The translations under genes were made by a program, and so were the position numbers. This document shows, in pieces, positions 38,712-50,206 of a stretch of 64,000 bases of DNA (within the stretch, counting starts at the first letter, position 1; each line of letters starts with the position of its first letter). Source of the stretch: Pseudomonas sp. Q11 (GTDB lineage Bacteria; Pseudomonadota; Gammaproteobacteria; Pseudomonadales; Pseudomonadaceae). The stretch is taken from contig NZ_JAKNQY010000010.1 of NCBI RefSeq assembly GCF_024494355.1, positions 124,001-188,000 of the forward strand, in the 5' to 3' direction. The notes below the pieces were generated by a model that was not told where the DNA came from, searched no databases, and was given only the letters and a program-made list of their open reading frames with translations.

Positions 38712-39997
38712 TGCGATTTTTTATCCGAAAAGCTATCCGGTGAACCCTCACCGAGGGCAAAGAGTTCCTGGGCCATGGCCAACGCATCGAGGCGGCCTTC
38801 GGCAGTCAGCTTCTTGAGTTGGACACTGGGCGCGTGGAGCAATTTATTGGTCAGGCCGCGAGCCAGCTGTACCAGCACCTCTTCAGCGCTGCCACCATTT
38901 GCCAGCAGGCGCTGGGCCTTCTGCAGTTCTTCGTCGCGCAGGCGTTCGCTCTGCTGACGATAAGCCTTGAGCACATCCACCGCCGCAAGCTCGCGCAGGC
39001 GCACCATGAAATCCTCGGCGCCGACGGTGATCATTTCTTCGGCCGCCTGAGCCGCGCCTTGCCGGCTCTTGAGATTCTCGGCGACCACTTCGTGCAGGTC
39101 GTCGACACTGTAGAGATAAACGTCGTCCAGCTCGCCGACTTCCGGCTCGATGTCCCGGGGAACGGCAATGTCCACCATGAAAATCGGCTTGTGCTTGCGC
39201 AGCTTCAAGGCGCTTTCCACCGCGCCTTTGCCCAGGATCGGCAACTGGCTGGCGGTGGAGCTGATGACGATGTCGCTGTGCACCAGTTCGGCCGGGATGT
39301 CCGAGAGCAGCACGGCGTGGGCGCCGAACTGCTCGGCCAGGGTACTGGCGCGCTCCAGTGTGCGGTTGGCGACGACGATACGCTTGACCCCCAGGTCGTG
39401 CAGATGGCGGGCGACCAGGGTGATGGTCTCCCCTGCACCGATCAGCAGTGCCTGGCTGCGTTGCAAATCGCTGAAAATCTGTTTCGCCAGGCTGACCGCG
39501 GCAAACGCCACGGACACCGGGTTTTCACCGATGGCCGTGTCGGTGCGCACCTGTTTGGCCGCATTGAACGTGGCCTGGAACAGGCGCCCCAGCAGAGGCC
39601 CGACCGTGCCCGCCTCGCGGGCCACGGCGTAGGCCGACTTCATCTGGCCGAGAATCTGCGGTTCGCCCAGCACCAGCGAATCGAGCCCGGAGGCGACGCG
39701 CATCATGTGACGAACGGCCGCATCGTCCTCATATACATAGGCACTGGCGCGCAGCTCTTCAAGACTCAGATCGTGATATTCAGCCAGCCAGCGCAGCACG
39801 GTATCGGCCGAAATGTGATCCTGCTCTATATAAAGCTCGCTGCGATTGCAGGTGGAGAGGATGGCAGCCTCGCGGCTCTCGGTGAGTCGGCAAAGCTGCT
39901 GCAGGGCCTCAACCAGTTGCTCAGGCGTAAAGGCCACGCGCTCGCGGACGTCTACGGAAGCAGTCTTGTGGTTAATACCAAGTGCAAGGAAGGCCAT
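38708..39997 (-). CDS. hemA: Glutamyl-tRNA reductase
   Basis: The 429-aa enzyme reduces glutamyl-tRNA to glutamate-1-semialdehyde in the first step of tetrapyrrole synthesis. The catalytic Cys is in [12 protein letters not shown] near residue 50 and the NADPH motif in [16 protein letters not shown] near 186. The start ATG at 39997 is divergent from the TPR-lolB-ispE operon, whose start is 172 bp away. It is the first gene of the five-gene minus-strand operon down to murI. Confidence 0.96.
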   Translation of the reverse strand: MAFLALGINHKTASVDVRERVAFTPEQLVEALQQLCRLTESREAAILSTCNRSELYIEQDHISADTVLRWLAEYHDLSLEELRASAYVYEDDAAVRHMMRVASGLDSLVLGEPQILGQMKSAYAVAREAGTVGPLLGRLFQATFNAAKQVRTDTAIGENPVSVAFAAVSLAKQIFSDLQRSQALLIGAGETITLVARHLHDLGVKRIVVANRTLERASTLAEQFGAHAVLLSDIPAELVHSDIVISSTASQLPILGKGAVESALKLRKHKPIFMVDIAVPRDIEPEVGELDDVYLYSVDDLHEVVAENLKSRQGAAQAAEEMITVGAEDFMVRLRELAAVDVLKAYRQQSERLRDEELQKAQRLLANGGSAEEVLVQLARGLTNKLLHAPSVQLKKLTAEGRLDALAMAQELFALGEGSPDSFSDKKSQ

Positions 39998-40169
39998 TCA
40001 AGGTCGCTGATAGTGACGTGAAGCCGGCAATTGTCCTACTTCGCCAGATTCAGAACAACCACTCGATATCTATCGCCCTGCTGCGCGCCGTAAATCGACG
40101 GGCCGGTTATGTTTGACCGAAGGCTTGTGTCATGATGATCCGACCGCAGGTTAGTCGTCCTTTTCCTAT

Positions 40170-41894
40170 ATGAATAGATCTTCCGCGTTGCTCCTCGCTT
40201 TTGCCTTGCTCAGCGGCTGCCAGTCCATGGCCCCCGTGTCGACAGACGGTACGTCGCCGGTCGAAGACAGCACCCAGGCCCCTGAAAAGCCCAAGGTCTA
40301 TGGCTCGTTCAGCGAAGAAACCATTTTCAGCCTGTTGAGCGCAGAACTGGCCGGCCAGCGCAATCGTTTCGATATTGCGCTGGACAACTACGTCACCCAG
40401 GCCATCAATACACAGGACCCGGGCATCTCCGAGCGGGCGTTTCGCATTGCCGAATACCTGGGTGCCGATCAGCCCGCCCTGGACACCGCGCTGATCTGGG
40501 CCAAAAACGCACCGCAAGACCTCGAAGCGCAACGCGCCGCCGCCGTGCAACTGGCGCGGGCCGGACGCTACGACGACTCCATGGTGTATATGGAAAAAGT
40601 CCTGCTGGGCAAGGGCGACACCCATTTCGATTTTCTTGCGCTGTCAGCGGCCGATACCGACCAGGAAACCCGCGACGGCCTGACCAAAAGCTTCGATCGG
40701 TTGCTGCAGCGTCACCCCAACAACGGCCAACTGATTTTCGGCAAGGCCCTGCTGCTGCAACAGGATGGCGACACCCAAGGTGCCCTTACCCTGCTGGAAG
40801 ACAATCCGCCGCAAGCAGGTGAAGTGGCGCCGATCCTGCTTCGCGCACGCTTGCTGCAAGGCTCGAACCGCGGCGACGAAGCCCTGCCGCTGCTGGAAAA
40901 AAGCATCCGGCAATACCCGGACGACAAGCGCCTGCGCCTCACTTACGCGCGCATGCTGGTGGAAAACAACCGCATGGACGACGCCAAGGTAGAGTTTTCC
41001 AGCCTGGTTCAGCAGTACCCTGAAGACGATGAATTGCGCTATTCCCTGGCATTGGTTTGCCTGGAAGCCAAGGCCTGGGAGGAAGCCAAGGTTCACCTGC
41101 AAGACCTGATTGCACGGGGAACCCATGTCGACTCGGCCCACCTGAACCTGGGTCGCATCGCTGAAGAACGCAACGACCCCGAGAGTGCGCTGCTCGAGTA
41201 CGCCCAGGTCGGCCCAGGCAACGACTACCTGCCGGCCCAGTTGCGCCAGGCCGACATCCTGATGAGCAACGGCAAAACGGCCGAGGCCCAGAGCCGCCTC
41301 GCCGTGCAACGAGACACCCAGCCGGACTATGGCATCCAGTTGTACTTGATCGAGGCCGAAACCCTGTCGGCCAATAATCAGGGCGACAAAGCCTGGACCG
41401 TGCTCGATCAGGCGCTGAAGCAGTACCCGGACGACCTGAACCTGTTGTACACCCGCGCCATGCTGGCGGAAAAACGCAATGACCTGGCCCAGATGGAGAC
41501 AGACCTGCGCCTGATCATCCAGCGCGACCCCAACAATGCCATGGCCCTCAATGCCCTGGGTTACACCTTGTCTGATCGCACCACCCGATACGCCGAAGCC
41601 AAGGTGCTGATCGAACAGGCCCACCAGCTCAACCCGGAAGACCCCGCCGTGCTCGACAGTCTTGGCTGGGTGCATTTCCGCCTGGGTAACCTCGACGAGG
41701 CCGAACGCCTGCTGCGCCAGGCCCTGGAGCGTTTTCCCGACCAGGAAGTCGCCGCTCACCTGGGCGAAGTCCTGTGGGCCAACGGCAAACAGCGCGAAGC
41801 CCGGCAGATCTGGAGCAAGTTCCTCAAGGAACAGCCCGACAGCCCGATCTTGCGCAGCACCATCAAACGCCTGACCGGATCAGAGACCCTTTAA
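40170..41894 (+). CDS. TPR-repeat outer-membrane lipoprotein
   Basis: The 574-aa protein has a lipobox LLSGC with Cys17 ([17 protein letters not shown]). Many tetratricopeptide repeats cover about residues 70-570, including the canonical [20 protein letters not shown] block. The probable counterpart is PA4667, which I recall lying before lolB. A scaffold role in envelope complexes is likely; the partner is unknown. It lies 4 bp before lolB, so it is in the lolB-ispE-prs operon. Confidence 0.88.
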   Translation: MNRSSALLLAFALLSGCQSMAPVSTDGTSPVEDSTQAPEKPKVYGSFSEETIFSLLSAELAGQRNRFDIALDNYVTQAINTQDPGISERAFRIAEYLGADQPALDTALIWAKNAPQDLEAQRAAAVQLARAGRYDDSMVYMEKVLLGKGDTHFDFLALSAADTDQETRDGLTKSFDRLLQRHPNNGQLIFGKALLLQQDGDTQGALTLLEDNPPQAGEVAPILLRARLLQGSNRGDEALPLLEKSIRQYPDDKRLRLTYARMLVENNRMDDAKVEFSSLVQQYPEDDELRYSLALVCLEAKAWEEAKVHLQDLIARGTHVDSAHLNLGRIAEERNDPESALLEYAQVGPGNDYLPAQLRQADILMSNGKTAEAQSRLAVQRDTQPDYGIQLYLIEAETLSANNQGDKAWTVLDQALKQYPDDLNLLYTRAMLAEKRNDLAQMETDLRLIIQRDPNNAMALNALGYTLSDRTTRYAEAKVLIEQAHQLNPEDPAVLDSLGWVHFRLGNLDEAERLLRQALERFPDQEVAAHLGEVLWANGKQREARQIWSKFLKEQPDSPILRSTIKRLTGSETL

Positions 41895-41898
41895 AATT

Positions 41899-42516
41899 AT
41901 GTTTTTGCGCCACTTCATCGTTTTCAGCTTTATCGCCCTGCTCGCCGGTTGCGCCGGCTTCGGCGCCCGAGAATCCGTCCAGGGCCACGGCAACACGACC
42001 CAATGGCGTGAACACAAACAACAACTGAGCGGTCTCGACGGCTGGCAGATCGACGGCAAGATCGGCATACGCGCACCGAAAGACTCGGGCAGCGGCACGC
42101 TGTTCTGGCTGCAACGCCAGGACTACTACGACATTCGCCTGTCCGGCCCGCTGGGGCGCGGCGCGGCGCGCCTGACCGGCCGGCCCGGCCAGGTTTCGCT
42201 GGAAGTGGCCAATCAGGGTCGCTACGAGTCCCCCTCCCCGGAAGCCTTGCTGGAAGAGCAACTGGGCTGGAAGCTGCCCGTATCCCACCTGACCTGGTGG
42301 GTTCGCGGCCTGCCGGCACCGGACAGCAAAAGCCGCCTGACCCTCGACGCCGACAGCCGCCTGTCCAATCTTGAACAGGATGACTGGCAAATCGAATACT
42401 TAAGCTACGCCGAGCAAAACGGCTACTGGTTGCCCGAACGCATCAAACTGCATGGCAGTAACCTGGACGTCACGCTGGTGATCAAGCGATGGCAGCCGCG
42501 CAAGCTGGGGCAATGA
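41899..42516 (+). CDS. lolB: Outer-membrane lipoprotein LolB
   Basis: The 205-aa lipoprotein has a lipobox LLAGC (Cys18) and receives lipoproteins from LolA at the outer membrane. The family blocks [20 protein letters not shown] and [17 protein letters not shown] are seen. The start is 4 bp after the TPR gene stop, and ispE begins 1 bp after its stop. Confidence 0.94.
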   Translation: MFLRHFIVFSFIALLAGCAGFGARESVQGHGNTTQWREHKQQLSGLDGWQIDGKIGIRAPKDSGSGTLFWLQRQDYYDIRLSGPLGRGAARLTGRPGQVSLEVANQGRYESPSPEALLEEQLGWKLPVSHLTWWVRGLPAPDSKSRLTLDADSRLSNLEQDDWQIEYLSYAEQNGYWLPERIKLHGSNLDVTLVIKRWQPRKLGQ

Positions 42517-42517
42517 C

Positions 42518-43369
42518 ATGACCGCTGCACGCCTGACCCTGCCCTCCCCGGCCAAGCTCAACCTGATGCTGCACATCCTGGGCCGTCGCCCGGACGGCTA
42601 TCACGAGTTGCAGACGATCTTTCAGTTTCTCGACTACGGCGATGAAATCACCTTTGCCGTGCGTGACGACGGCGTGATTCACCTGCACACCGAATTCCAA
42701 GGCGTTCCTCACGACAGCAACCTGATCGTCAAAGCCGCGAGAAAACTTCAGGAGCAATCCGGTTGCTCGCTGGGCATTGATATCTGGATCGAAAAAATCC
42801 TGCCCATGGGCGGCGGCATCGGCGGCGGCAGCTCAAACGCGGCGACGACTTTGCTGGGGCTCAACCACCTGTGGCAGCTGGGTTGGGACGCCGATCGCCT
42901 GGCCGCATTGGGCCTGACGCTGGGCGCCGACGTGCCGGTTTTCGTACGGGGCCACGCCGCTTTTGCCGAGGGCGTCGGGGAAAAACTCACACCGGTAGAG
43001 CCCGAGGAACCCTGGTACTTGGTGCTGGTGCCGCAAGTATCTGTAAGTACAGCAGAAATTTTTTCAGATCCACTGTTGACACGTAACTCTCCGCCCATTA
43101 AAGTGCGCCCCGTTCCCAAGGGAAACAGTCGAAATGACTGCTTACCGGTGGTAGCAAGGCGTTATCCAGATGTTCGTAACGCTTTGAATTTGTTAGGTAA
43201 ATTTACCGAAGCAAAACTCACCGGAACTGGAAGTTGTGTGTTTGGGGGCTTCCCAAGCAAAGCTGAAGCTGATAAAGTCTCGGCCCTTCTGACAGAGACC
43301 CTTACAGGGTTTGTAGCAAAAGGAAGCAACGTTTCGATGTTGCATCGCAAGCTGCAAAGTCTGCTCTAA
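42518..43369 (+). CDS. ispE: 4-diphosphocytidyl-2-C-methyl-D-erythritol kinase
   Basis: The 283-aa GHMP kinase acts in the MEP isoprenoid pathway. The substrate motif [22 protein letters not shown] is at the N-terminus (seen in parts) and the ATP motif [15 protein letters not shown] near residue 90. The last 100 residues show slightly lower GC than the first part. It lies directly before tRNA-Gln and prs, so lolB-ispE-tRNA-prs form a common Pseudomonas array. Confidence 0.95.
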   Translation: MTAARLTLPSPAKLNLMLHILGRRPDGYHELQTIFQFLDYGDEITFAVRDDGVIHLHTEFQGVPHDSNLIVKAARKLQEQSGCSLGIDIWIEKILPMGGGIGGGSSNAATTLLGLNHLWQLGWDADRLAALGLTLGADVPVFVRGHAAFAEGVGEKLTPVEPEEPWYLVLVPQVSVSTAEIFSDPLLTRNSPPIKVRPVPKGNSRNDCLPVVARRYPDVRNALNLLGKFTEAKLTGTGSCVFGGFPSKAEADKVSALLTETLTGFVAKGSNVSMLHRKLQSLL

Positions 43370-43405
43370 AGGAATCGAGTGCTGGGCACTCGCAGCAACA
43401 GATAC

Positions 43406-43480
43406 AGGGGCGTCGCCAAGCGGTAAGGCAGCAGGTTTTGATCCTGCCATGCGTTGGTTCGAATCCAGCCGCCCCTGCCA
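43406..43480 (+). tRNA. tRNA-Gln (anticodon TTG)
   Basis: The 75-nt gene has a 7-bp acceptor stem AGGGGCG/CGCCCCT, D-loop AAGCGGTAAGG, anticodon loop TTTTGAT with anticodon TTG, T-loop GTTCGAATC and encoded CCA. It sits between ispE and prs, probably released from their common transcript. Confidence 0.95.
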
Positions 43481-43527
43481 TTTTCCTATACTCATCCAGG
43501 TATACCCTCAGCCTTCAGGTACTGCGC

Positions 43528-44469
43528 GTGTCCAAGATGATGGTCTTTACGGGGAACGCTAACCCCGATCTGGCTCGGCGTGTTGTACGTCAGCTGCATA
43601 TCCCTCTCGGTGACATCTCTGTCGGTAAATTCTCCGACGGCGAAATCACTGCCGAGATCAATGAAAACGTTCGCGGTAAAGACGTCTTCATTATTCAGCC
43701 GACTTGCGCTCCGACCAACGATAACCTGATGGAACTCGTCGTGATGGCTGATGCCTTCCGCCGCTCCTCGGCTACTCGTATTACTGCTGTTATTCCTTAC
43801 TTTGGTTATGCCCGTCAGGATCGCCGTCCGCGTTCCGCACGTGTGGCAATCAGCGCGAAAGTCGTGGCTGACATGCTTACCGTAGTCGGCATCGATCGTG
43901 TGCTCACGGTCGATCTGCATGCTGACCAGATCCAGGGCTTCTTCGATATTCCCGTGGATAACATCTACGGCTCCCCGGTTCTGGTGGATGACATTGAAGA
44001 TCAGCGCTTCGAAAACCTGATGATCGTTTCCCCGGACATTGGCGGCGTCGTGCGTGCACGGGCCGTTGCCAAATCCCTGGGCGTTGATCTGGGTATCATC
44101 GACAAACGCCGTGAGAAAGCCAATCACTCCGAAGTGATGCATATCATCGGCGACGTTGAAGGGCGTACCTGTATTCTGGTTGACGACATGGTCGATACCG
44201 CCGGCACCCTGTGCCACGCGGCCAAGGCCCTGAAAGAGCATGGCGCTGCCAAGGTCTTTGCCTACTGCACACACCCTGTGCTGTCGGGTCGAGCGATCGA
44301 AAACATTGAAAATTCCGTGCTGGACGAGCTGGTGGTCACTAACACCATCCCGCTGTCCGCTGCAGCACAAGCCTGTGCGCGTATCCGTCAACTGGATATC
44401 GCACCGGTTGTTGCCGAGGCGGTTCGCCGCATCAGCAATGAAGAATCGATCAGTGCGATGTTCCGTTAA
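43528..44469 (+). CDS. prs: Ribose-phosphate pyrophosphokinase
   Basis: The 313-aa enzyme makes PRPP from ribose-5-phosphate and ATP. The conserved ATP/Mg2+ region [11 protein letters not shown] is near residue 130 and the PRPP-binding [14 protein letters not shown] near 218. A GTG at 43528 gives [15 protein letters not shown], the known Pseudomonas N-terminus and 313-aa length; ATGs 9 and 12 bp later are alternatives. It feeds hpt and upp in this window. It is followed by a strong terminator. Confidence 0.96.
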   Translation: MSKMMVFTGNANPDLARRVVRQLHIPLGDISVGKFSDGEITAEINENVRGKDVFIIQPTCAPTNDNLMELVVMADAFRRSSATRITAVIPYFGYARQDRRPRSARVAISAKVVADMLTVVGIDRVLTVDLHADQIQGFFDIPVDNIYGSPVLVDDIEDQRFENLMIVSPDIGGVVRARAVAKSLGVDLGIIDKRREKANHSEVMHIIGDVEGRTCILVDDMVDTAGTLCHAAKALKEHGAAKVFAYCTHPVLSGRAIENIENSVLDELVVTNTIPLSAAAQACARIRQLDIAPVVAEAVRRISNEESISAMFR

Positions 44470-44502
44470 GGGCCCTGCCCTTTCCATAACATCTCGTTGA
44501 CG

Positions 44503-44547
44503 AAAAGCGCCCCGCCCCGACATTAACTGCCGGGGCGGGGCTTTTTT
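44503..44547 (+). terminator. Intrinsic terminator of prs
   Basis: An 11-bp stem GCCCCGCCCCG/CGGGGCGGGGC with an 11-nt loop is followed by six T. It starts 34 bp after the prs stop. Confidence 0.93.
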
Positions 44548-44612
44548 GCCCATATCGCCTTTAGCGCTGGTCGCAAACGCTGGGGCGAATGTGGTTATTT
44601 TGGAGATACAAC

Positions 44613-45215
44613 ATGAACGATTTTACCCTGAATGCTGAAGTGCGTTCCGACCTGGGGAAAGGTGCGAGCCGCCGCCTGCGTCGTCTCGCAAGCCTGGTAC
44701 CAGCTGTAGTCTACGGTGGCGACAAAGCCCCTGAGTCCATCAGCATGCTGGCCAAAGAAGTTGCCAAACTGCTCGAAAACGAAGCGGCCTACAGCCACAT
44801 CATCGAACTGAACGTTGGCGGCACCAAGCAAAACGTCGTGATCAAAGCCCTGCAGCGTCACCCGGCCAAAGGCCACGTGATGCACGCTGACTTCGTACGC
44901 GTTATTGCCGGTCAGAAGCTGACTGCTGTTGTTCCAGTGCACTTCATCAACGAAGCTGCTCCGGTCAAGAAAGGCGGCGAAATCTCGCACGTGACCTCCG
45001 AGCTGGAAGTTTCCTGCCTGCCAAAAGACCTGCCTGAATTCATCGAAGTCGACCTGGCTGACGCCGAAATCGGCACGATCATTCACCTGTCCGACCTCAA
45101 GGCTCCTAAAGGCGTTGAGTTTGTTGCCCTGGCGCACGGCGATGACAAGGCTGTTGCCAACGTCCACGCTCCACGTGTTGCTCCAGAAGCGACTGAAGAA
45201 GAAGCTGCAGAGTAA
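44613..45215 (+). CDS. rplY: 50S ribosomal protein L25/general stress protein Ctc
   Basis: The 200-aa protein begins [21 protein letters not shown] and binds 5S rRNA through its N-terminal L25 domain (about 1-95). The C-terminal Ctc beta domain ends in an acidic EATEEEAAE tail, as in Pseudomonas TL5/CTC forms. It lies after the prs terminator with its own leader. GGAG precedes the ATG at 44613. Confidence 0.96.
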   Translation: MNDFTLNAEVRSDLGKGASRRLRRLASLVPAVVYGGDKAPESISMLAKEVAKLLENEAAYSHIIELNVGGTKQNVVIKALQRHPAKGHVMHADFVRVIAGQKLTAVVPVHFINEAAPVKKGGEISHVTSELEVSCLPKDLPEFIEVDLADAEIGTIIHLSDLKAPKGVEFVALAHGDDKAVANVHAPRVAPEATEEEAAE

Positions 45216-45382
45216 TTTCACTCTGTCGCCGGAGTGACCGGAAACATCGCGGACTGGAACGTAGCGAGACAGCGGGCGAGAATGCGAAGTTTACTTAACG
45301 GTAGATCTGCCATTTTCGTCCCACTGTCGCAATACCGTTTGAGCGCGACGTTGTTATCCACACTCCAGGAAGGGCCCCTATC

Positions 45383-45967
45383 GTGACTGCCATTAAACTG
45401 ATCGTTGGCCTGGGAAATCCAGGCGCCGAATACGAACAGACCCGGCATAACGCAGGGGCCCTTTTTGTTGAGCGCATCGCGCACGCACAAGGCGTCAGCC
45501 TGGCGGCCGATCGCAAATATTTCGGCCTGACCGGGCGCTTCTCGCATCAGGGTCAGGATGTTCGTCTGTTGATTCCCACCACCTACATGAACCGCAGCGG
45601 CCAGGCCGTGGCGGCATTGGCCGGTTTCTTTCGCATCAAGCCTGAAGAAATCCTGGTGGCCCACGACGAACTCGACCTGCCTCCGGGCGTCGCCAAGCTC
45701 AAGCAGGGCGGCGGCCATGGCGGTCACAACGGGTTACGCGACATCATCGCGCAACTGGGTAATCAGAATACCTTTCACCGCCTGCGGCTCGGCATCGGCC
45801 ACCCGGGCGTTGCCAGTATGGTTTCAAATTTTGTCCTGGGTCGTGCGCCTCGCGCCGAACAGGAAAAACTCGATGCCAGCATCGACTTTGCCCTCGGCGT
45901 GCTGCCGGATATCCTCGCCGGTGAATGGAACCGCGCGATGAAAAACCTGCACAGCCAGAAGGCCTGA
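45383..45967 (+). CDS. pth: Peptidyl-tRNA hydrolase
   Basis: The 194-aa enzyme recycles peptidyl-tRNA. The GTG at 45383 begins [25 protein letters not shown]. The catalytic His is in TRHNAG near residue 21, and Asn/Asp of the active site are in [12 protein letters not shown] and [11 protein letters not shown]. It is followed after 22 bp by ychF, the usual pair. Confidence 0.95.
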   Translation: MTAIKLIVGLGNPGAEYEQTRHNAGALFVERIAHAQGVSLAADRKYFGLTGRFSHQGQDVRLLIPTTYMNRSGQAVAALAGFFRIKPEEILVAHDELDLPPGVAKLKQGGGHGGHNGLRDIIAQLGNQNTFHRLRLGIGHPGVASMVSNFVLGRAPRAEQEKLDASIDFALGVLPDILAGEWNRAMKNLHSQKA

Positions 45968-45989
45968 CTCTACTCCGAGGGGAAACACC

Positions 45990-47090
45990 ATGGGATTCAA
46001 TTGCGGCATCGTCGGCCTGCCTAACGTCGGCAAGTCCACCCTGTTCAACGCCCTGACCAAATCCGGTATCGCGGCCGAGAACTTCCCCTTCTGCACCATC
46101 GAGCCGAACACCGGTATCGTGCCAATGCCGGATGCGCGCCTGGAAGCCCTGGCGGCCATCGTCAATCCCAAGCGTATCCTGCCGACCACAATGGAATTCG
46201 TCGACATCGCAGGCCTGGTGGCTGGCGCCTCGAAAGGTGAAGGCCTGGGTAACAAATTTTTGGCCAACATCCGCGAGACCGATGCCATCGCTCACGTGGT
46301 GCGCTGCTTTGAAGACGAGAACGTGATTCACGTCTCCAACAGCGTAGACCCCAAGCGTGACATCGAGATCATCGACCTTGAGCTGATCTTCGCCGACCTC
46401 GACAGCTGCGAGAAGCAACTGCAGAAAGTCACCCGCAACGCCAAGGGCGGTGACAAGGACGCAGTGGTCCAGAAAGCCATGCTGGAGCAATTGATTGCTC
46501 ACTTCACCCTCGGCAAGCCTGCGCGCACCCTGATGAAGAGCATGAATGCCGACGAAAAAGCGGTGATTCGTGGCTTCCACCTGTTGACCACCAAGCCGGT
46601 CATGTACATCGCCAACGTCGCTGAAGACGGTTTCGAGAACAACCCGCTGCTGGACGTGGTCAAGGCCATTGCCGAAGAAGAAGGCGCCATGGTCGTTCCG
46701 GTCTGCAACAAGATCGAAGCGGAAATCGCCGAGCTGGACGATGGTGAAGAGAAAGACATGTTCCTCGAGGCCCTGGGCCTGGAAGAGCCCGGCCTGAACC
46801 GCGTGATCCGCGCCGGTTATGAAATGCTCCACCTGCAGACCTACTTCACTGCCGGTGTCGAAGAGGTCCGCGCCTGGACCGTACGCGTCGGCGCCACCGC
46901 CCCGCAAGCCGCCGGCGTGATCCACACCGACTTCGAAAAAGGCTTCATCCGCGCCGAAGTCATCGCCTACGCAGACTTCATCCAGTACAAAGGTGAAGCC
47001 GGCGCCAAGGAAGCCGGTAAATGGCGCCTGGAAGGCAAGGAATACATCGTCAAAGATGGCGACGTGATGCACTTCCGCTTCAACGTTTAA
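45990..47090 (+). CDS. ychF: Redox-regulated ATPase YchF (Obg family)
   Basis: The 366-aa P-loop protein prefers ATP over GTP. The G1 motif [12 protein letters not shown] is at 8-19 and the altered specificity loop reads PVCNKIEAE instead of NKxD. A C-terminal TGS-like domain ends at FRFNV. It binds ribosomes and regulates the stress response. It follows pth and ends in a bidirectional terminator. Confidence 0.95.
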   Translation: MGFNCGIVGLPNVGKSTLFNALTKSGIAAENFPFCTIEPNTGIVPMPDARLEALAAIVNPKRILPTTMEFVDIAGLVAGASKGEGLGNKFLANIRETDAIAHVVRCFEDENVIHVSNSVDPKRDIEIIDLELIFADLDSCEKQLQKVTRNAKGGDKDAVVQKAMLEQLIAHFTLGKPARTLMKSMNADEKAVIRGFHLLTTKPVMYIANVAEDGFENNPLLDVVKAIAEEEGAMVVPVCNKIEAEIAELDDGEEKDMFLEALGLEEPGLNRVIRAGYEMLHLQTYFTAGVEEVRAWTVRVGATAPQAAGVIHTDFEKGFIRAEVIAYADFIQYKGEAGAKEAGKWRLEGKEYIVKDGDVMHFRFNV

Positions 47091-47125
47091 TGGAGCCAGT
47101 GGAGTCACACGGACGTCCCTAGACG

Positions 47126-47165
47126 AAAAAATCCCCGTAATCATTGCTGATACGGGGATTTTTTT
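47126..47165 (+). terminator. Intrinsic terminator of ychF
   Basis: AAAAATCCCCGTA and TACGGGGATTTTTTT form a 12-bp or longer stem with an 11-nt loop, 36 bp after the ychF stop. Confidence 0.92.
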
Positions 47166-47219
47166 CGTCTTGGGATTTTCACCGGTGATAGAGGGTCGCC
47201 ATACGTTTCAAACAAACGA

Positions 47220-47235
47220 GGCCGCGAATGCGGCC
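47220..47235 (-). terminator. Probable terminator hairpin after the TerC gene
   Basis: On the minus strand GGCCGC-ATTC-GCGGCC is followed by TCGTTTGTTTG, a T-rich but broken tail, 14 bp after the stop at 47250. Confidence 0.5.
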
Positions 47236-47249
47236 CCATCTCTTCCACG

Positions 47250-48797
47250 TTAGCTTTTACGCAACAGCACCCTCGTCACCCGACGCTCTTCAACCTCGAC
47301 AACGGTCATGCTCCACTCCTGCCAATCGAGTTTGTCTCCGATGATCGGCAAGCGGTCCAACAAGCTCATGACCAAACCGGCGAGCGTCTGATAGTCATCC
47401 GTCGCTTTCGCCTGAAAGCCGATGTGCTCGCGAACCTGGCTGAGATTCAGCGCGCCGCTGACCAGAAAACCGTCATCCTGGGCAACGATGTTCGGGCCTT
47501 CGATTTCACTGGCATCAGGCAGCTCACCGGCGATGGATTCGAGAATATCGGTCATGGTGAGAAGACCAATGAAATCACCGAACTCGTTCACCACGAAGGC
47601 AATGTGGGTCGACTCTTTGCGCATCTGTTCCAGCGCGTTGAGAATCGTGAAATTGTCCAGCAGGTTGATGGCCGTGCGAGCCATGGCTTCCAGATTCGGC
47701 TGGTTGCCCGCCAACAGTTCCTTGAGCAACTCCTTCTTGTGGATGAACCCCAAAGGTTCATCCACACGTCCTTCACGGATCAACGGCAACCTGGAATACG
47801 ACGAGTGCATCAGTCTGGTGCGAATCTCTTCTGCAGAGTCGGCCAGGTCGATGTGGTCGATTTCTGCACGATGAGTCATGACGCTGCGTATTGGGCGCTC
47901 CGCCAACTGCAGCACGCCGCTGATCATGACCCGTTCTCGTCGGTGGAAGACCTGTTCGGCTTCATCGCCTGACAACATGTCAGCAATTTCTTCACCGACT
48001 TCATCAGCCCCCAACTTTTGTCCGCCCAGCAAACGCATGACGGCATGGGCGGTGCGCGCGCGCATAGGACGATGACCTTGCATGCTTCTCTTGCGACGTG
48101 AGCGAGCCAGCTGGTTGAACAGTTCGATCAGGATCGAGAAACCGATCGCGGCGTAGAGATAACCTTTCGGAATGTGAAAGCCCAGGCCTTCAGCCGTGAG
48201 GCTGAAGCCGATCATCATCAAAAAGCCCAGGCAAAGCATGATGACGGTTGGGTGGCTGTTGACGAATTGGGTCAGGGGCTTACTTGCGATGATCATCAGG
48301 CCGATGGAGAAAATCACCGCGATCATCATGACCGACAGGTGTTCCACCATGCCCACGGCAGTGATCACGGCATCCAGGGAGAAGACCGCGTCCAGCACCA
48401 CAATCTGCGCAACGATGGGCCAGAACATCGCATAGGCGGCGTTACCTGTACGCTCGGTGACATGCCCCTCGAGTCGTTCATGCAACTCCATGGTGGCCTT
48501 GAACAACAGGAACACGCCACCGAACAGCATGATCAGGTCCCGGCCCGAGAACGTCTTGTCGAAGACCTCGAACAACGGCTCGGTCAGGGTCACCATCCAG
48601 GAGATGCTGGCCAGCAGGCCAAGACGCATCAACAACGCCAGCGACAGGCCAATGATACGGGCACGATCGCGCTGCTCCGGCGGCAGCTTGTCAGCCAGGA
48701 TGGCGATGAACACGAGGTTATCAATGCCGAGCACCAGCTCCAGCACGATCAGGGTCAGCAGGCCTAGCCATGCCGTAGGATCAGCAATCCATTCCAT
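47250..48797 (-). CDS. TerC family membrane protein with CBS pair and CorC/HlyC domain
   Basis: The 515-aa protein has about seven hydrophobic helices (1-245) with the TerC motif [19 protein letters not shown] and a second [15 protein letters not shown] cytoplasmic tail follows with two CBS domains (about 300-425) and a CorC/HlyC-like domain (about 430-515). This layout equals E. coli YegH/YoaE. TerC proteins are linked to metal efflux and metalation of exported proteins. A Mn2+ link with mneA is only inference. Single gene. Confidence 0.9.
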   Translation of the reverse strand: MEWIADPTAWLGLLTLIVLELVLGIDNLVFIAILADKLPPEQRDRARIIGLSLALLMRLGLLASISWMVTLTEPLFEVFDKTFSGRDLIMLFGGVFLLFKATMELHERLEGHVTERTGNAAYAMFWPIVAQIVVLDAVFSLDAVITAVGMVEHLSVMMIAVIFSIGLMIIASKPLTQFVNSHPTVIMLCLGFLMMIGFSLTAEGLGFHIPKGYLYAAIGFSILIELFNQLARSRRKRSMQGHRPMRARTAHAVMRLLGGQKLGADEVGEEIADMLSGDEAEQVFHRRERVMISGVLQLAERPIRSVMTHRAEIDHIDLADSAEEIRTRLMHSSYSRLPLIREGRVDEPLGFIHKKELLKELLAGNQPNLEAMARTAINLLDNFTILNALEQMRKESTHIAFVVNEFGDFIGLLTMTDILESIAGELPDASEIEGPNIVAQDDGFLVSGALNLSQVREHIGFQAKATDDYQTLAGLVMSLLDRLPIIGDKLDWQEWSMTVVEVEERRVTRVLLRKS

Positions 48798-49174
48798 AAG
48801 GGTTATTCAACCTCTCGTAGAGTCGGGGCGAAAGGCGCGAGAGGAAAAAACTTTATCAAGCGGATGGAGCGAGGCATGGCTTGAGAGACGACACCGTTAC
48901 TCTCGCAGAGAGGAATCGCTGAGAAGCCTGCAGATGGCATTTGGACGTCTGGAGAGCCGGAAAAACCGGATATACGCGGGGTAATACAGAGCGGACTGGT
49001 ACAGGGCGCGGATTGAAAAAAACGACTGGGAGGCTCCAGGAGGGTGTTCATATAAACCTGAAAATAATTGGGGAGCTGATCCTATAATGTTTCAGAACGC
49101 GTCACACAGATCGAATTATTACAGAATCTGACACCCCCGCACGGCTCTGGAGATAGGACGACGGCCCAACTTCA
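48798..49174. other. Intergenic region between TerC and histidine-kinase genes
   Basis: This 377-bp stretch has no convincing gene. It must contain the promoter of the TerC gene (minus strand) and the 3' end of the kinase operon. A TATAAT at 49084-49089 on the plus strand lacks a -35 partner and no gene follows it. No terminator hairpin was found. Confidence 0.4.
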
Positions 49175-50197
49175 TTAGCTTGCCAACGGCAACCTCACCA
49201 CGAACTCGCTTCCCTTGCCATCGCCCTCACTCTTGCCGAGCACTGTACCACCGTGGCTTTCGACCAACTCGCGCACCACCGTCAGACCAATGCCCAGGCC
49301 AGCGCCGTTGAAGCCGATGGCGTGAACATCCTGCACAAAGGGTTCAAAAATAAAGGGCAGCGACTTGGCCGAAATACCGATGCCGGTATCGCGGATGCTT
49401 ATCTCCAAATCACCGCCTTCGACGCTGACCGACAGCATGACGGTGCCGCCCACGGGGGTGTATTTGGCCGCATTACCCAACAGGTTGCCGAGAATCTGAG
49501 CAAGCCGCACCGGATCGCCGTACACCGACAGGGCACACTCGGGTATTTGGGCGCTGAACAGCAAATTGCTGCTGATCATGACCGGTTTACAGATATCGAT
49601 GACCTCACGAATGATCTGAACCATATCGACGATTTGGCAATCGAGACGAAACTTGCCAGTACTGACGCGGGAAACATCAAGCAAGTCCTCGACTAATCGA
49701 GACATGTGCCGGACCTGACCTTCGATCAACGTCTGCATGCGCGGCAACTCCTCACTGGGCACCCGCACCAGTCGGCCGGCAATCAAGCTGATAGGGGTCA
49801 GCGGATGGCGCAGTTCGTGGGCGACCAAGGCGAGAACGCTACGCTGGCGCTCCAGCGCCCGCTCGGCCGAGTCTTGCAGGTGCTGCGCGCTGAGGGCGGC
49901 AATGACCAATTGCTCATTGGCTTCGCGCATCTGCAGATACAATTGTTGTTCTGCCTGCGTGAATGCCGGTTTTTCAGCCTCGGACTGGGCCGACAGGATC
50001 GCCAGGACCAACTGTTGATTGGCCTCGATCAGTTGCTCGACTTGTTGCTTATCGGCGAGTTGGGTGTTGGCGTCGTTCAGTTCCTTGTGCAGCGCGGCCA
50101 GCACCGCGCGCGCCTCGACGGTTTTCTGGCCGAGCAGGAACAGCTCGCGAGCAGCCGTCGCCTTCGCCTGCTCATTCCCGCCGTTGGCCTCATTCAT
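49175..50197 (-). CDS. Sensor histidine kinase partner of KaiC-like ATPase
   Basis: The 340-aa kinase is soluble, with no membrane helix. The N-terminal 110 residues form a coiled coil with a repeated unit EANQQLVLAILSAQ (58-71) and EANEQLVIAALSAQ (92-105). The H-box ALVAHELRHPLTPI (phospho-acceptor His127) and the ATP-binding N, G1 and G2 boxes (NAAKYTP, DTGIGIS, GLGIGL) follow. No response regulator is adjacent, and it lacks the KaiB-like domain of SasA. It starts 9 bp after the KaiC-like gene, so both are in one operon. Confidence 0.88.
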   Translation of the reverse strand: MNEANGGNEQAKATAARELFLLGQKTVEARAVLAALHKELNDANTQLADKQQVEQLIEANQQLVLAILSAQSEAEKPAFTQAEQQLYLQMREANEQLVIAALSAQHLQDSAERALERQRSVLALVAHELRHPLTPISLIAGRLVRVPSEELPRMQTLIEGQVRHMSRLVEDLLDVSRVSTGKFRLDCQIVDMVQIIREVIDICKPVMISSNLLFSAQIPECALSVYGDPVRLAQILGNLLGNAAKYTPVGGTVMLSVSVEGGDLEISIRDTGIGISAKSLPFIFEPFVQDVHAIGFNGAGLGIGLTVVRELVESHGGTVLGKSEGDGKGSEFVVRLPLAS

Positions 50198-50206
50198 GAT
50201 GATGCC

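Noticed and set aside
49084..49089. TATAAT as a plus-strand promoter
   Set aside because: No -35 element at 16-18 bp and no plus-strand gene follows; it would transcribe antisense to the kinase.
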